Origin: an uncultured Gammaproteobacteria bacterium | GTDB lineage: Bacteria > Pseudomonadota > Gammaproteobacteria > Halothiobacillales > Halothiobacillaceae | Assembly (NCBI GenBank): GCA_938004235.1 | Contig: CALKWL010000264.1 | Coordinates: 1-8,079, forward strand | Direction of reading: 5' to 3' | Length of the DNA: 8,079 nt | Shown: positions 1 to 5,228 of the stretch, in pieces | Position numbering within the stretch: the stretch's first letter is position 1 | Layout of the letters: each line of letters starts with the position of its first letter | Translations under genes and position numbers: made by a program | The notes under the pieces: generated by a model | Seen by the model: only the letters and a program-made list of their open reading frames with translations | Databases searched by the model: none | What the model was told of the DNA's origin: nothing

Positions 1-47
1 GAGATTGACTGACGTGACTGGAGTTCAGACGTGTGCTCTTCCGATCT
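1..47 (+). other. Illumina P7/TruSeq index adapter (contamination)
   Basis: Positions 14-47 match the Illumina multiplexing read-2 adapter over its full 34 bases, from GTGACTGGAGTTC through the terminal GCTCTTCCGATCT. Positions 1-5 (GAGAT) match the end of the P7 flow-cell oligonucleotide. Positions 6-13 (TGACTGAC) occupy the place of an 8-base index, which would be read as GTCAGTCA. The order P7 tail, 8-base index, read-2 primer site is exactly a library construct, so this is untrimmed adapter on a contig end and not biology. Genomic sequence begins at 48. The frames through it translate to well-known adapter artefact peptides (VTGVQTCALPI, MCSSDL, IGRAHV). Confidence 0.98.
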
Positions 48-246
48 GGGTAATGCGCGCAGGCTGTGCGGCGCCGGAATCCTTGCCGTGCGCCGTGCGC
101 AGGGCGGCCAGCAAGCGCTGCTTGTCAGAATCAGAAACCATCGAATCAGGCCCCGTGGCCTTCACGCCTGCTTCACGCAGTTGTTCGAGCAGACGATCGA
201 CCGGGGTGTGCACCTGTTCGGCAAGTTGTTTAACGCTTTGGGACAT
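48..246 (-). CDS. infB: Translation initiation factor IF-2, N-terminal fragment
   Basis: This is the first 66 codons of IF-2, the GTPase that brings formyl-Met-tRNA to the 30S P site and promotes subunit joining. The start MSQSVKQLAEQVHTPVDRLL, followed by LREAGVK and a DSDKQRLLAAL helix, is the IF2 N-terminal subdomain seen in proteobacteria. The ATG at 246 is preceded by GGGAG with a 6-base spacer, a good ribosome binding site. The G domain and the rest of the protein (usually 800-900 residues in total) are missing because the contig ends in adapter at 47. From residue 67 on, any translation (QIGRAHV) is adapter-derived and must be discarded. Its position after rimP and nusA is the standard operon order and supports the identification. 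Confidence 0.93.
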
Positions 247-361
247 AAACTTCTCCCGCTGTTAGAGCGATGAGCAATAGCAAAAAATAAACCGTTCTAA
301 GCCGGATGATAATTAAGTGGGCATGACACCGAATTGGCACGTCATACCGTCGGCGAGCGGT
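247..361 (-). other. nusA-infB intergenic spacer
   Basis: These 115 non-coding bases lie between the nusA stop and the infB ATG, compared with a few tens of bases in E. coli. The spacer holds a 10-bp imperfect hairpin at 320-348 (listed separately), an A/T-rich stretch around 285-300, a weak 4-bp hairpin (CGCT/AGCG, 257-269) touching the infB ribosome binding site, and the GGGAG site at 253-257. I see no convincing promoter or U-tract terminator, so infB is probably cotranscribed with nusA. Confidence 0.7.
320..348 (-). other. Stem-loop 14 bases after the nusA stop codon
   Basis: On the transcribed strand, arm GGTATGACGT (348-339) pairs with GTGTCATGCC (329-320) around a 9-base loop. All ten positions pair, three of them as G-U. 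The G-U pairs form only if the minus strand is the RNA, which fits the direction of the operon. No U-tract follows (next bases CACTTAATTATC), so it is not an intrinsic terminator. An RNase processing site or 3'-end stabiliser between nusA and infB is possible. Confidence 0.5.
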
Positions 362-1840
362 TTATTTGAACCAGGGTGCGCGCGCCTCGACGATCAGGCG
401 TGCCGCCGTTTCCTCGTCCAACTGCGCCAGTTCCGCCAGCTCGTCCGTAGCCATTTCAGCCAGATCATCCGCAAGGTTGATGCCGCCCGCGCGCAGACGT
501 GCCTCAATATCGGGAGTCATGCTCGCCAGATCGGCAAGCGCCAGCTCAGCATCGGCCTCCTCACTTTCCTCAGAGGCAATCGCACGGGTCAGCAAGGCAT
601 TACGTGCGCGCTGACGCAGTTCTTCGACCAGCTCCTCATCGAAGCCCTCGATTTCCAGGAACTCCGCCAGCGGCACATAAGCAATCTCTTCCAGACTGGA
701 GAAGCCCTCATTAACCAGCACTTCAGCCACTTCCAGATCGACATCCAGCGCACCGACAAACAGATTGGCAATGCGCGAGGCTTCATTCTGGCTCTTGGCT
801 TCGGCCTCGTTCTTGGTCATCACGTTCAATTGCCAGCCGGTCAACTGACTGGCCAGGCGCACGTTCTGACCACCGCGACCGATGGCCTGCGCCAGCTTCT
901 CCTCGGTGACCGCCACATCCATGGTGTGCGTGTCTTCATCCACCACCACGGAGACCACATCGGCGGGCGACATGGCATTAATCACAAACTGCACGACATT
1001 GTCTTCGTACACCACAATATCCACGCGCTCACCGGCCAGTTCATTGGTCACCGACTGCACGCGCGAACCGCGCATTCCCACGCAAGCACCGACCGGATCC
1101 AGACGATGATCCATCGCCTTAACCGCAATCTTGGCGCGTGAACCTGGATCACGCGCTGCGCCCTTGATCTGAATCATGCCCTGGCCGACCTCAGGGATTT
1201 CCAGCTTGAACAGCTCGATCAGAAACTCCGGCGCGGTGCGACTGCCATACAGCAGCGGACCGCGCGGCTCCATGCGCACATCCTTGAGGTAAGCGCGCAT
1301 ACGGTCGCCCGGACGCACGATCTCACGCGGAATCATTTCTTCGCGCGCCACAAAAACTTCGATGTTCTCGCCCATATCCAGCAGCACATTGCCGCGCTCC
1401 ACGCGCTTGACAACACCCATGACCAGGCTGCCCTTGCGATCAATGAACTTATCCACGATCTGTTGGCGTTCGGCCTCGCGCACTTTCTGCACGATCACCT
1501 GCTTGGCCGACTGCGCGGCAATACGCCCGAATTCGACAGATTCAATTTCTTCCTCGACAAACTCGCCCGGCATGATGGAGGGATCATCCATGCGCGCCAT
1601 TTCGAGAATCATCTCGCGCTCGGGGTTTTCGCTGGTCTCACCCTCGACCACCAACCAGCGGCGAAAAGTTTGATAACCGCCCGTGCTGCGATCAATGCTG
1701 ACGCGCACATCAATATCACCGCCATGGCGCTTGCGTGCCGCCGAGGCCAGCGCCGCTTCGATGGCTTCAAAAATAACGGACTTGGCCACGCCTTTTTCAT
1801 TGGAAACGGCATCGGCAACGTAAAGAATTTCTTTGTTCAT
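362..1840 (-). CDS. nusA: Transcription termination/antitermination factor NusA
   Basis: NusA binds RNA polymerase near the RNA exit channel and modulates pausing, intrinsic and Rho-dependent termination, and antitermination complexes. The product is 492 residues, the usual gammaproteobacterial length. Visible domains are: N-terminal polymerase-binding domain (about 1-132, with DIDVRVSIDRSTGGYQTFRR at 42-61 and QVIVQKVREAER at 114-125); S1 domain (about 133-200, VMGVVKRVERGNVLLDMG); KH1 with GMRG at 255-258; KH2 with GRGG at 321-324 in AQAIGRGGQNVRLASQL; and two acidic helix-hairpin-helix repeats (AR1 about 363-416, AR2 about 436-490). The ATG at 1840 is chosen over the in-frame GTG at 1846 because MNKEIL is the conserved N-terminus. 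Its GAGG site lies 11 bases upstream and overlaps the end of rimP (TTTGAGG), so the two genes are probably translationally coupled. Confidence 0.98.
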   Translation of the reverse strand: MNKEILYVADAVSNEKGVAKSVIFEAIEAALASAARKRHGGDIDVRVSIDRSTGGYQTFRRWLVVEGETSENPEREMILEMARMDDPSIMPGEFVEEEIESVEFGRIAAQSAKQVIVQKVREAERQQIVDKFIDRKGSLVMGVVKRVERGNVLLDMGENIEVFVAREEMIPREIVRPGDRMRAYLKDVRMEPRGPLLYGSRTAPEFLIELFKLEIPEVGQGMIQIKGAARDPGSRAKIAVKAMDHRLDPVGACVGMRGSRVQSVTNELAGERVDIVVYEDNVVQFVINAMSPADVVSVVVDEDTHTMDVAVTEEKLAQAIGRGGQNVRLASQLTGWQLNVMTKNEAEAKSQNEASRIANLFVGALDVDLEVAEVLVNEGFSSLEEIAYVPLAEFLEIEGFDEELVEELRQRARNALLTRAIASEESEEADAELALADLASMTPDIEARLRAGGINLADDLAEMATDELAELAQLDEETAARLIVEARAPWFK

Positions 1841-1853
1841 GGTCACTACAGCC

Positions 1854-2405
1854 TCAAACGGGCTTCAAATCAGGGTCAAGATGCGCTTTGTCGATATCGG
1901 CAAAGGGCAAACGTAAAACGGTTTCTTCGTCCACGGCGAGCAGCACGTCGCGGCCTTCCACGCCGCGCAGCGTACCGCTGAAATTACGCTGCGGGCGCGC
2001 CCCGGGCGCGGCTGGCGCCATGCCCGCCCAGCCCCCCGCCAAGGGGCGATGCAGGCGAATGCGCGCGCTTTCGCCAGAAAAACGGACAAAATCGCTCAGC
2101 TTGAACAGCGGGCGATCAAATCCGGGGGAAGACACCTCCAGGGTGTACTGCCCCGGAATCGGGTCTTCGACATCCAGCAGGGCGCTGATCGCGCGGCTCA
2201 TATCGGCACAGTCATCCACTGTGACTCCAAGCAACTCACGATCAATAAACACGCGCACAACAGCACGCGTGCCGGGATGAAATTCCACCCCGACCAGCTC
2301 CAGCCCCAAGTCCTGAGCGATTGGAGCAAACAGGCCGCGCAGATTGAACGGATCATGGCGTATCAGCACGGCGTCATCATGGGTATCGGTGTTTTGAACA
2401 TCCAT
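1854..2405 (-). CDS. rimP: Ribosome maturation factor RimP
   Basis: RimP is a cytoplasmic assembly factor that binds the immature 30S subunit. The product is 183 residues, against about 150 in E. coli. The N-terminal alpha/beta domain shows LGLELVGVEFHPGTR (33-47), VTVDDCADMSRAIS (61-74) and the signature DVEDPIPGQYTLEVSSPGFD (78-97) followed by RPLF. The C-terminal SH3-like domain ends in the conserved IDKAHLDPDL (171-180). Much of the extra length is a Gly/Ala/Pro-rich insertion at about 122-140, before NFSGTLRGVEG. The ATG at 2405 is preferred. The frame stays open to a TTG at 2435, but that lies only two bases after the terminator T-tract, and a TTG at 2411 (GGGA nearby) is a weaker alternative. 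The gene is 13 bases upstream of nusA in the standard operon. Confidence 0.95.
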   Translation of the reverse strand: MDVQNTDTHDDAVLIRHDPFNLRGLFAPIAQDLGLELVGVEFHPGTRAVVRVFIDRELLGVTVDDCADMSRAISALLDVEDPIPGQYTLEVSSPGFDRPLFKLSDFVRFSGESARIRLHRPLAGGWAGMAPAAPGARPQRNFSGTLRGVEGRDVLLAVDEETVLRLPFADIDKAHLDPDLKPV

Positions 2406-2436
2406 CGACAAGCGGTTATTCCCGAAAAAAACCAAT

Positions 2437-2458
2437 AAAAAAGGCCCTTAAAGGACCC
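2437..2458 (-). terminator. Intrinsic terminator / attenuator in the rimP leader
   Basis: On the minus strand GGTCC (2457-2453) pairs with GGGCC (2447-2443) with one G-U pair. A possible sixth pair (T2452-A2448) leaves a 3-base loop, and a G-U pair (G2458-T2442) can extend the base. Six T residues follow immediately (2442-2437). The hairpin is short but well formed and ends about 30 bases before the rimP ATG, inside the transcript. It therefore acts as an attenuator on rimP-nusA-infB rather than as an end-of-operon terminator. It may also stop read-through from the DUF2950 gene. Confidence 0.72.
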
Positions 2459-2514
2459 GATTCAAGTATGGCGACTGCGCCACGTCTTTTATGCCCGTAA
2501 CCTGAATCAAGTCC
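2453..2514 (-). promoter_or_regulatory. rimP leader: antiterminator helix competing with the terminator
   Basis: On the transcribed strand GGACTTGATTCAGG (2514-2501) pairs with CTTGAATCGGGTCC (2466-2453) over 14 consecutive positions, 11 Watson-Crick and 3 G-U; T2500-A2467 can add one more. The helix encloses a perfect 5-bp hairpin, TGGCG-CAGT-CGCCA (2482-2469). Its right arm uses bases 2457-2453, which are the left arm of the terminator hairpin at 2437-2458, so the two folds exclude each other. This is the architecture of a transcription attenuator. From memory, attenuator-like leaders before rimP have been reported in gammaproteobacteria. Whether this one belongs to that family is not settled by eye. 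Confidence 0.68.
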
Positions 2515-2536
2515 ACGGTCTATCAAGAGTGGCGGC

Positions 2537-2566
2537 ATTCTACTGGCTTGCGCACTTCAAGGTCAA
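2537..2566 (-). promoter_or_regulatory. Sigma-70-type promoter for rimP-nusA-infB
   Basis: The -35 box TTGACC (2566-2561) and the -10 box TAGAAT (2542-2537) each match the consensus at five of six positions, with an 18-base spacer. Transcription would start near 2530, giving a leader of roughly 125 bases before the rimP ATG that contains the whole attenuator. The promoter lies directly behind the DUF2950 stop codon (2583). Confidence 0.7.
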
Positions 2567-2582
2567 TGCGAAAAACACTGGA

Positions 2583-3479
2583 TCATGGCACGGATGAAAC
2601 GGGCTTCCATGAAGCATCGGGATTAAAGCGCGTCATAGCCTTGGCGATTGCTGCCGAATCCCGCCCCAGGGACTTTTCATACACCTGCCCGTCCTGATTG
2701 ACGATAAAGCTCATCACCCCGGTATCACCATAACGTAGCGGCCAAGCAACCATGGCAAAACCGCGCGTCATCTGCCCTTCCTCCAGATAAGACAGGCGAC
2801 CGCCCGCTGCCGCCTCACCCTGTGCCTTCAATATTTTGAAACGGTAGCCGTGGTAACCGTCTTTCAAGTCCTGAACGCTCACCAACGGATCCACCAGACC
2901 ATCGATCACGTCGTCTTCAAGCACCCAGAGCAGGCCATCCTGCGTGCCTGGCGTGCTCATGATTTTTTGTGAGTATTCAAAGATGCCGTCGCCGTCATAG
3001 TCCTGTTCGGCATATTTTTTCTGCGCCTCGACATAGGCGTGCATAGCCCCAATCACCGCCAGTTCATTGCGTCCGATGCGCTGCTGTCGTATCTCGTTCT
3101 GCGCCTCCTGAACATCAAAGCGCCATCCGGAGGCCTCTTTCACCAAGGGAATCGGCATCACCCAGCCGCTACTCAGCTCCAACCTCGCTTCGGCATCGCC
3201 CTGCATGACCAACCGATGTCCCTTTGCCCAGGCCTCAAGAAAAGCGCTGAGATCCTCCTGCGACACCGCGTCAAGCGGCAATAGGCTGCGGTAGTCCTTG
3301 CCCAGAATAGCGCGCATCTGTGTTTCATCGTTAATCGCCAGGCTTTCCACCAAGGCGTCGACAGCCATTTCCGGCGAGCTGAAACGCGTCTGCGCCGCCA
3401 GCGCGCACGGCAGCAGCAAGCTGGCCGTCAGCCACAGAGCGCCCAGCGATTTTACGAACCTGTTTGAATTCTTCTGCAT
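2583..3479 (-). CDS. DUF2950 family secreted protein
   Basis: The product is a 298-residue exported protein of unknown function. Residues 1-29 form a signal peptide: positive start, hydrophobic core ALWLTASLLLP, then ALAA before the mature chain. Cys25 sits after LLP, so it is a poor lipobox. The mature part carries what I recognise as DUF2950 hallmarks: YDGDGIFEYSQKIMSTPGTQ followed by DGLLW (161-185), DGYHGYRFKIL (207-217), GQMTRGFAMVAWPLRYGDTG (235-254) and VMSFIVNQDGQVYEKSLG (255-272). Asp160, Asp162 and Asp164-Gly165 form an EF-hand-like DxDxDG loop. The ATG at 3479 with GGGGGA 5 bases upstream is chosen. The frame stays open to 3821, but that extension is an Arg-rich shadow of the repeats in the upstream gene. 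It starts 13 bases after the DUF3300 gene, a pairing I recall from other proteobacteria. Confidence 0.88.
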   Translation of the reverse strand: MQKNSNRFVKSLGALWLTASLLLPCALAAQTRFSSPEMAVDALVESLAINDETQMRAILGKDYRSLLPLDAVSQEDLSAFLEAWAKGHRLVMQGDAEARLELSSGWVMPIPLVKEASGWRFDVQEAQNEIRQQRIGRNELAVIGAMHAYVEAQKKYAEQDYDGDGIFEYSQKIMSTPGTQDGLLWVLEDDVIDGLVDPLVSVQDLKDGYHGYRFKILKAQGEAAAGGRLSYLEEGQMTRGFAMVAWPLRYGDTGVMSFIVNQDGQVYEKSLGRDSAAIAKAMTRFNPDASWKPVSSVP

Positions 3480-3492
3480 GATGTTCCCCCGA

Positions 3493-5166
3493 TTACTGTC
3501 GAGCGCGACGTTCAGCCGCCCGTTGCGCCGCCTGCGGATTGTTGGCGATACGTTGCGCGGCCTGCGGGTTATTGGCAATCCGCTGACTTGCCGCACCCCG
3601 ATCAATCTGGCGACGCGCCTGGTCATTGTTACCGACGCCGCGCATGGCGCTGTCCCGGTTGATGCGCGCGGCCTGCTCCTGGCGCGTCTGCGGACGCACA
3701 TTCGCGTTGGCGCGGCTCTGAGCCTGGTTGCGGTTGACCGCGGCGGCGCGATTCTGCACCTGGTTGCGGTCAACATTCGCGGCACGCTGGCGCGCCTGAT
3801 CACGATCCACCGCGGCGGCACGATTTTGCACCTGGGCGCGATTCACATTCGCCGCACGGTTCTGTACCTGGCTGCGGTCCAGATTCGCCGCACGCTGGCG
3901 CGCCTGATCGCGCTCAATATTGGCTGCACGGCTCTGCACCTGGCTGCGGTCGACATTCGCGGCACGCTCACGCACCTGGTGGCGGTTAACGTTCGCCGCG
4001 CGCTGACGCGCTTGGTCACGATCAATATTGGCCGCACGATTCTGCACCTGGCTGCGATCAAGATTCGCAGCGCGTTCGCGTGCCTGATTGCGGTCAACAT
4101 TGGCAAGGCGGTTTTGCACCTGGTTGCGATCGACATTGCGCAGCGCATCGCGGGTCAAGCTCTCCGACCCCACACGGTTGGAAAGCACATCACGCGCCTG
4201 GTTGCGACGATCGTTACTCACGCGGTTACCGTCGCGCTGCACGCGGTTGCTCCGATCAGCCGCCGCATTGCGTAAGCGTTCGCGCGTCGCCGCGTCGCGA
4301 GGCGGCAGATCGCGACGATGGCGCGAGTCATGCCGCCAGTTGATGTCGCGATTGTTCGAGGAAATGCGGTTATTGACGTTGATGTTGTTCCAGTGGTTGA
4401 CGTTGATGTTCACGCTGTTGTTGCGCCAGTTCATATTGCCCCACAACGCATGGGTCACGCCGATGCCCACACCCCACCAGATTGCCGAGCCCACGACGGA
4501 CTGGGTAAAACCCCAATACGGCGCGGGCGTGAAAAACATGGGCGGCGCCCAGGGGTTCCACCACGAACCGAACACCAGGTTGGGGTTGTAGGCCGGGACA
4601 AAAATCACCTGGGGATTGGCGGGCTCAATCACAATCACCTGGGTCGGAGGACGGTGCGTCGAAACCACCACGGTTTCAGTGCGCGGCGGCGCGGCCTCCA
4701 CTTTGATGACCTGGTGCTCGTTACTGCTCAGATTGCCCTCGGACTGAGCCCTGGCGCGCAGGAACTGAATCGAGTCCATCACCCCCACAGGGTCGCTCAG
4801 GAAGGCATCGCCCACATCCATCACCCATTCCGGGTTATCGCCCATCATGGCCATCACCTGCGGAAAGGCCACCAGCGACTGCACGCTGGGATCCCAGTCA
4901 CGGCTCTGTACTGCACGCACAGCGGCATCGCCCTCCAGCGTACGATTGGCCAATGCCCAGTCTGCTGCCTCCGCGACATCTTCGGGATAGGTTGAAGCCA
5001 TCAATATCTGCGACAGCAGCGGATCGGGAAACAGCGCAATCGGCGCCAGCATCTGATCCAGTTGATCGACCGTAAACAGTGGGGCATCAGCCGCACGCAA
5101 GGGCGCGTGCCATGCCAGAAGGGTTACAAACATGATGGCAAGCCATCGGCGCATGACTAAACGCAT
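3493..5166 (-). CDS. DUF3300 (YacH-like) secreted repeat protein
   Basis: The product is a 557-residue exported protein of unknown function. Residues 1-28 are a signal peptide (MRLVMRRW start, hydrophobic IMFVTLLAW, cleavage near ADA). The DUF3300 domain spans about 30-195: FTVDQLDQMLAPIALFPDPL then LSQILMASTYPEDV (31-64), WDPSVQSLVAFPQVM (91-105) and PANPQVIFVPAYNPN (182-196). A Gly/Trp-rich hydrophobic stretch (about 218-242) follows, then an Asn-rich segment (245-275) and a basic region. Twelve 12-residue repeats fill 344-487, and two decapeptide repeats lie near the C-terminus (530-549). The ATG at 5166 has a clear AGGAG 6 bases upstream; the upstream extension to 5211 lacks the signal-peptide logic. 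The repeat tail is Arg-rich and probably net positive. E. coli YacH is, from memory, a homologue of similar build. The gene lies 62 bases after the ATPase gene and is likely cotranscribed with DUF2950. Confidence 0.88.
   Translation of the reverse strand: MRLVMRRWLAIMFVTLLAWHAPLRAADAPLFTVDQLDQMLAPIALFPDPLLSQILMASTYPEDVAEAADWALANRTLEGDAAVRAVQSRDWDPSVQSLVAFPQVMAMMGDNPEWVMDVGDAFLSDPVGVMDSIQFLRARAQSEGNLSSNEHQVIKVEAAPPRTETVVVSTHRPPTQVIVIEPANPQVIFVPAYNPNLVFGSWWNPWAPPMFFTPAPYWGFTQSVVGSAIWWGVGIGVTHALWGNMNWRNNSVNINVNHWNNINVNNRISSNNRDINWRHDSRHRRDLPPRDAATRERLRNAAADRSNRVQRDGNRVSNDRRNQARDVLSNRVGSESLTRDALRNVDRNQVQNRLANVDRNQARERAANLDRSQVQNRAANIDRDQARQRAANVNRHQVRERAANVDRSQVQSRAANIERDQARQRAANLDRSQVQNRAANVNRAQVQNRAAAVDRDQARQRAANVDRNQVQNRAAAVNRNQAQSRANANVRPQTRQEQAARINRDSAMRGVGNNDQARRQIDRGAASQRIANNPQAAQRIANNPQAAQRAAERRARQ
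3520..3579 (-). repeat. Two tandem 30-bp units (decapeptide IANNPQAAQR)
   Basis: Near the 3' end of the DUF3300 gene, residues 530-539 (IANNPQAAQR) and 540-549 are identical decapeptides, encoded by near-identical 30-base units. The preceding residues GAASQR look like a decayed third copy. This is a separate repeat family from the 12-residue array. Confidence 0.85.
3706..4137 (-). repeat. Twelve tandem 36-bp units encoding 12-residue repeats
   Basis: Residues 344-487 of the DUF3300 protein are twelve uninterrupted 12-residue units of the form N-[VIL]-[DN]-R-x-Q-[VA]-[QR]-x-R-A-A, such as NVDRSQVQSRAA and NIDRDQARQRAA. At DNA level this is a 432-base minisatellite of 36-base units. The unit length is a multiple of three, so copy-number change would not break the frame. 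A degenerate thirteenth unit (ANVRPQTRQEQA) follows. Units 4, 7 and 10 share [DE]RDQARQRAA, suggesting a higher-order period of three units (108 bases). Confidence 0.95.
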
Positions 5167-5172
5167 AAGACA

Positions 5173-5177
5173 CTCCT
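5173..5177 (-). promoter_or_regulatory. Ribosome binding site of the DUF3300 gene
   Basis: AGGAG on the minus strand lies 6 bases before the ATG at 5166. It fixes the start at MRLVMRRW and rules out the longer frame reaching 5211. Confidence 0.8.
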
Positions 5178-5180
5178 GCG

Positions 5181-5228
5181 AAAAAATGCCAAGAACCCGA
5201 CACCAACACACTGCACGAAGTCCGGGTT
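5181..5228 (-). terminator. Weak inverted repeat with T-tract after the ATPase gene
   Basis: AACCCG (5228-5223) and CGGGTT (5199-5194) are perfect complements. They lie directly after the ATPase stop codon and are separated by a 23-base loop, with one further G-U pair possible. A T6 run (5186-5181) follows only after seven unpaired bases. The large loop and the gap to the T-tract make this at best a partial terminator. Most transcription may continue into the DUF3300 gene. Confidence 0.3.

Noticed and set aside
278..310. Possible terminator between nusA and infB (CCG...CGG followed by TTTATTTTTT on the minus strand)
   Set aside because: The stem is only 3 bp with an 8-base loop, too weak to call.
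317..1141. Plus-strand open frame of 274 codons opposite nusA
   Set aside because: It is antisense to a well-conserved essential gene, has composition typical of a shadow frame, and has no recognisable family.
2406..2582. tRNA-fMet or tRNA-Leu gene before rimP, expected from other gammaproteobacteria
   Set aside because: No acceptor-stem pairing, T-loop GTTCGA or CCA end could be found. The pairing present fits a leader attenuator instead.
3480..3821. N-terminal extension of the DUF2950 frame back to 3821
   Set aside because: The extension is Arg-rich shadow coding of the DUF3300 repeats in another frame. A signal peptide begins exactly at the ATG at 3479.
3706..4137. CRISPR array suggested by regular 36-base spacing
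   Set aside because: The units are contiguous, with no variable spacers, and encode an in-frame peptide repeat. There are no cas genes.
3298..4275. Long plus-strand open frame of 325 codons opposite the DUF3300/DUF2950 genes, itself with repeats
   Set aside because: It is the complement of the 36-base repeats. Because the unit is a multiple of three and stop-free on both strands, an antisense frame stays open automatically. There is no ribosome binding site or family resemblance.
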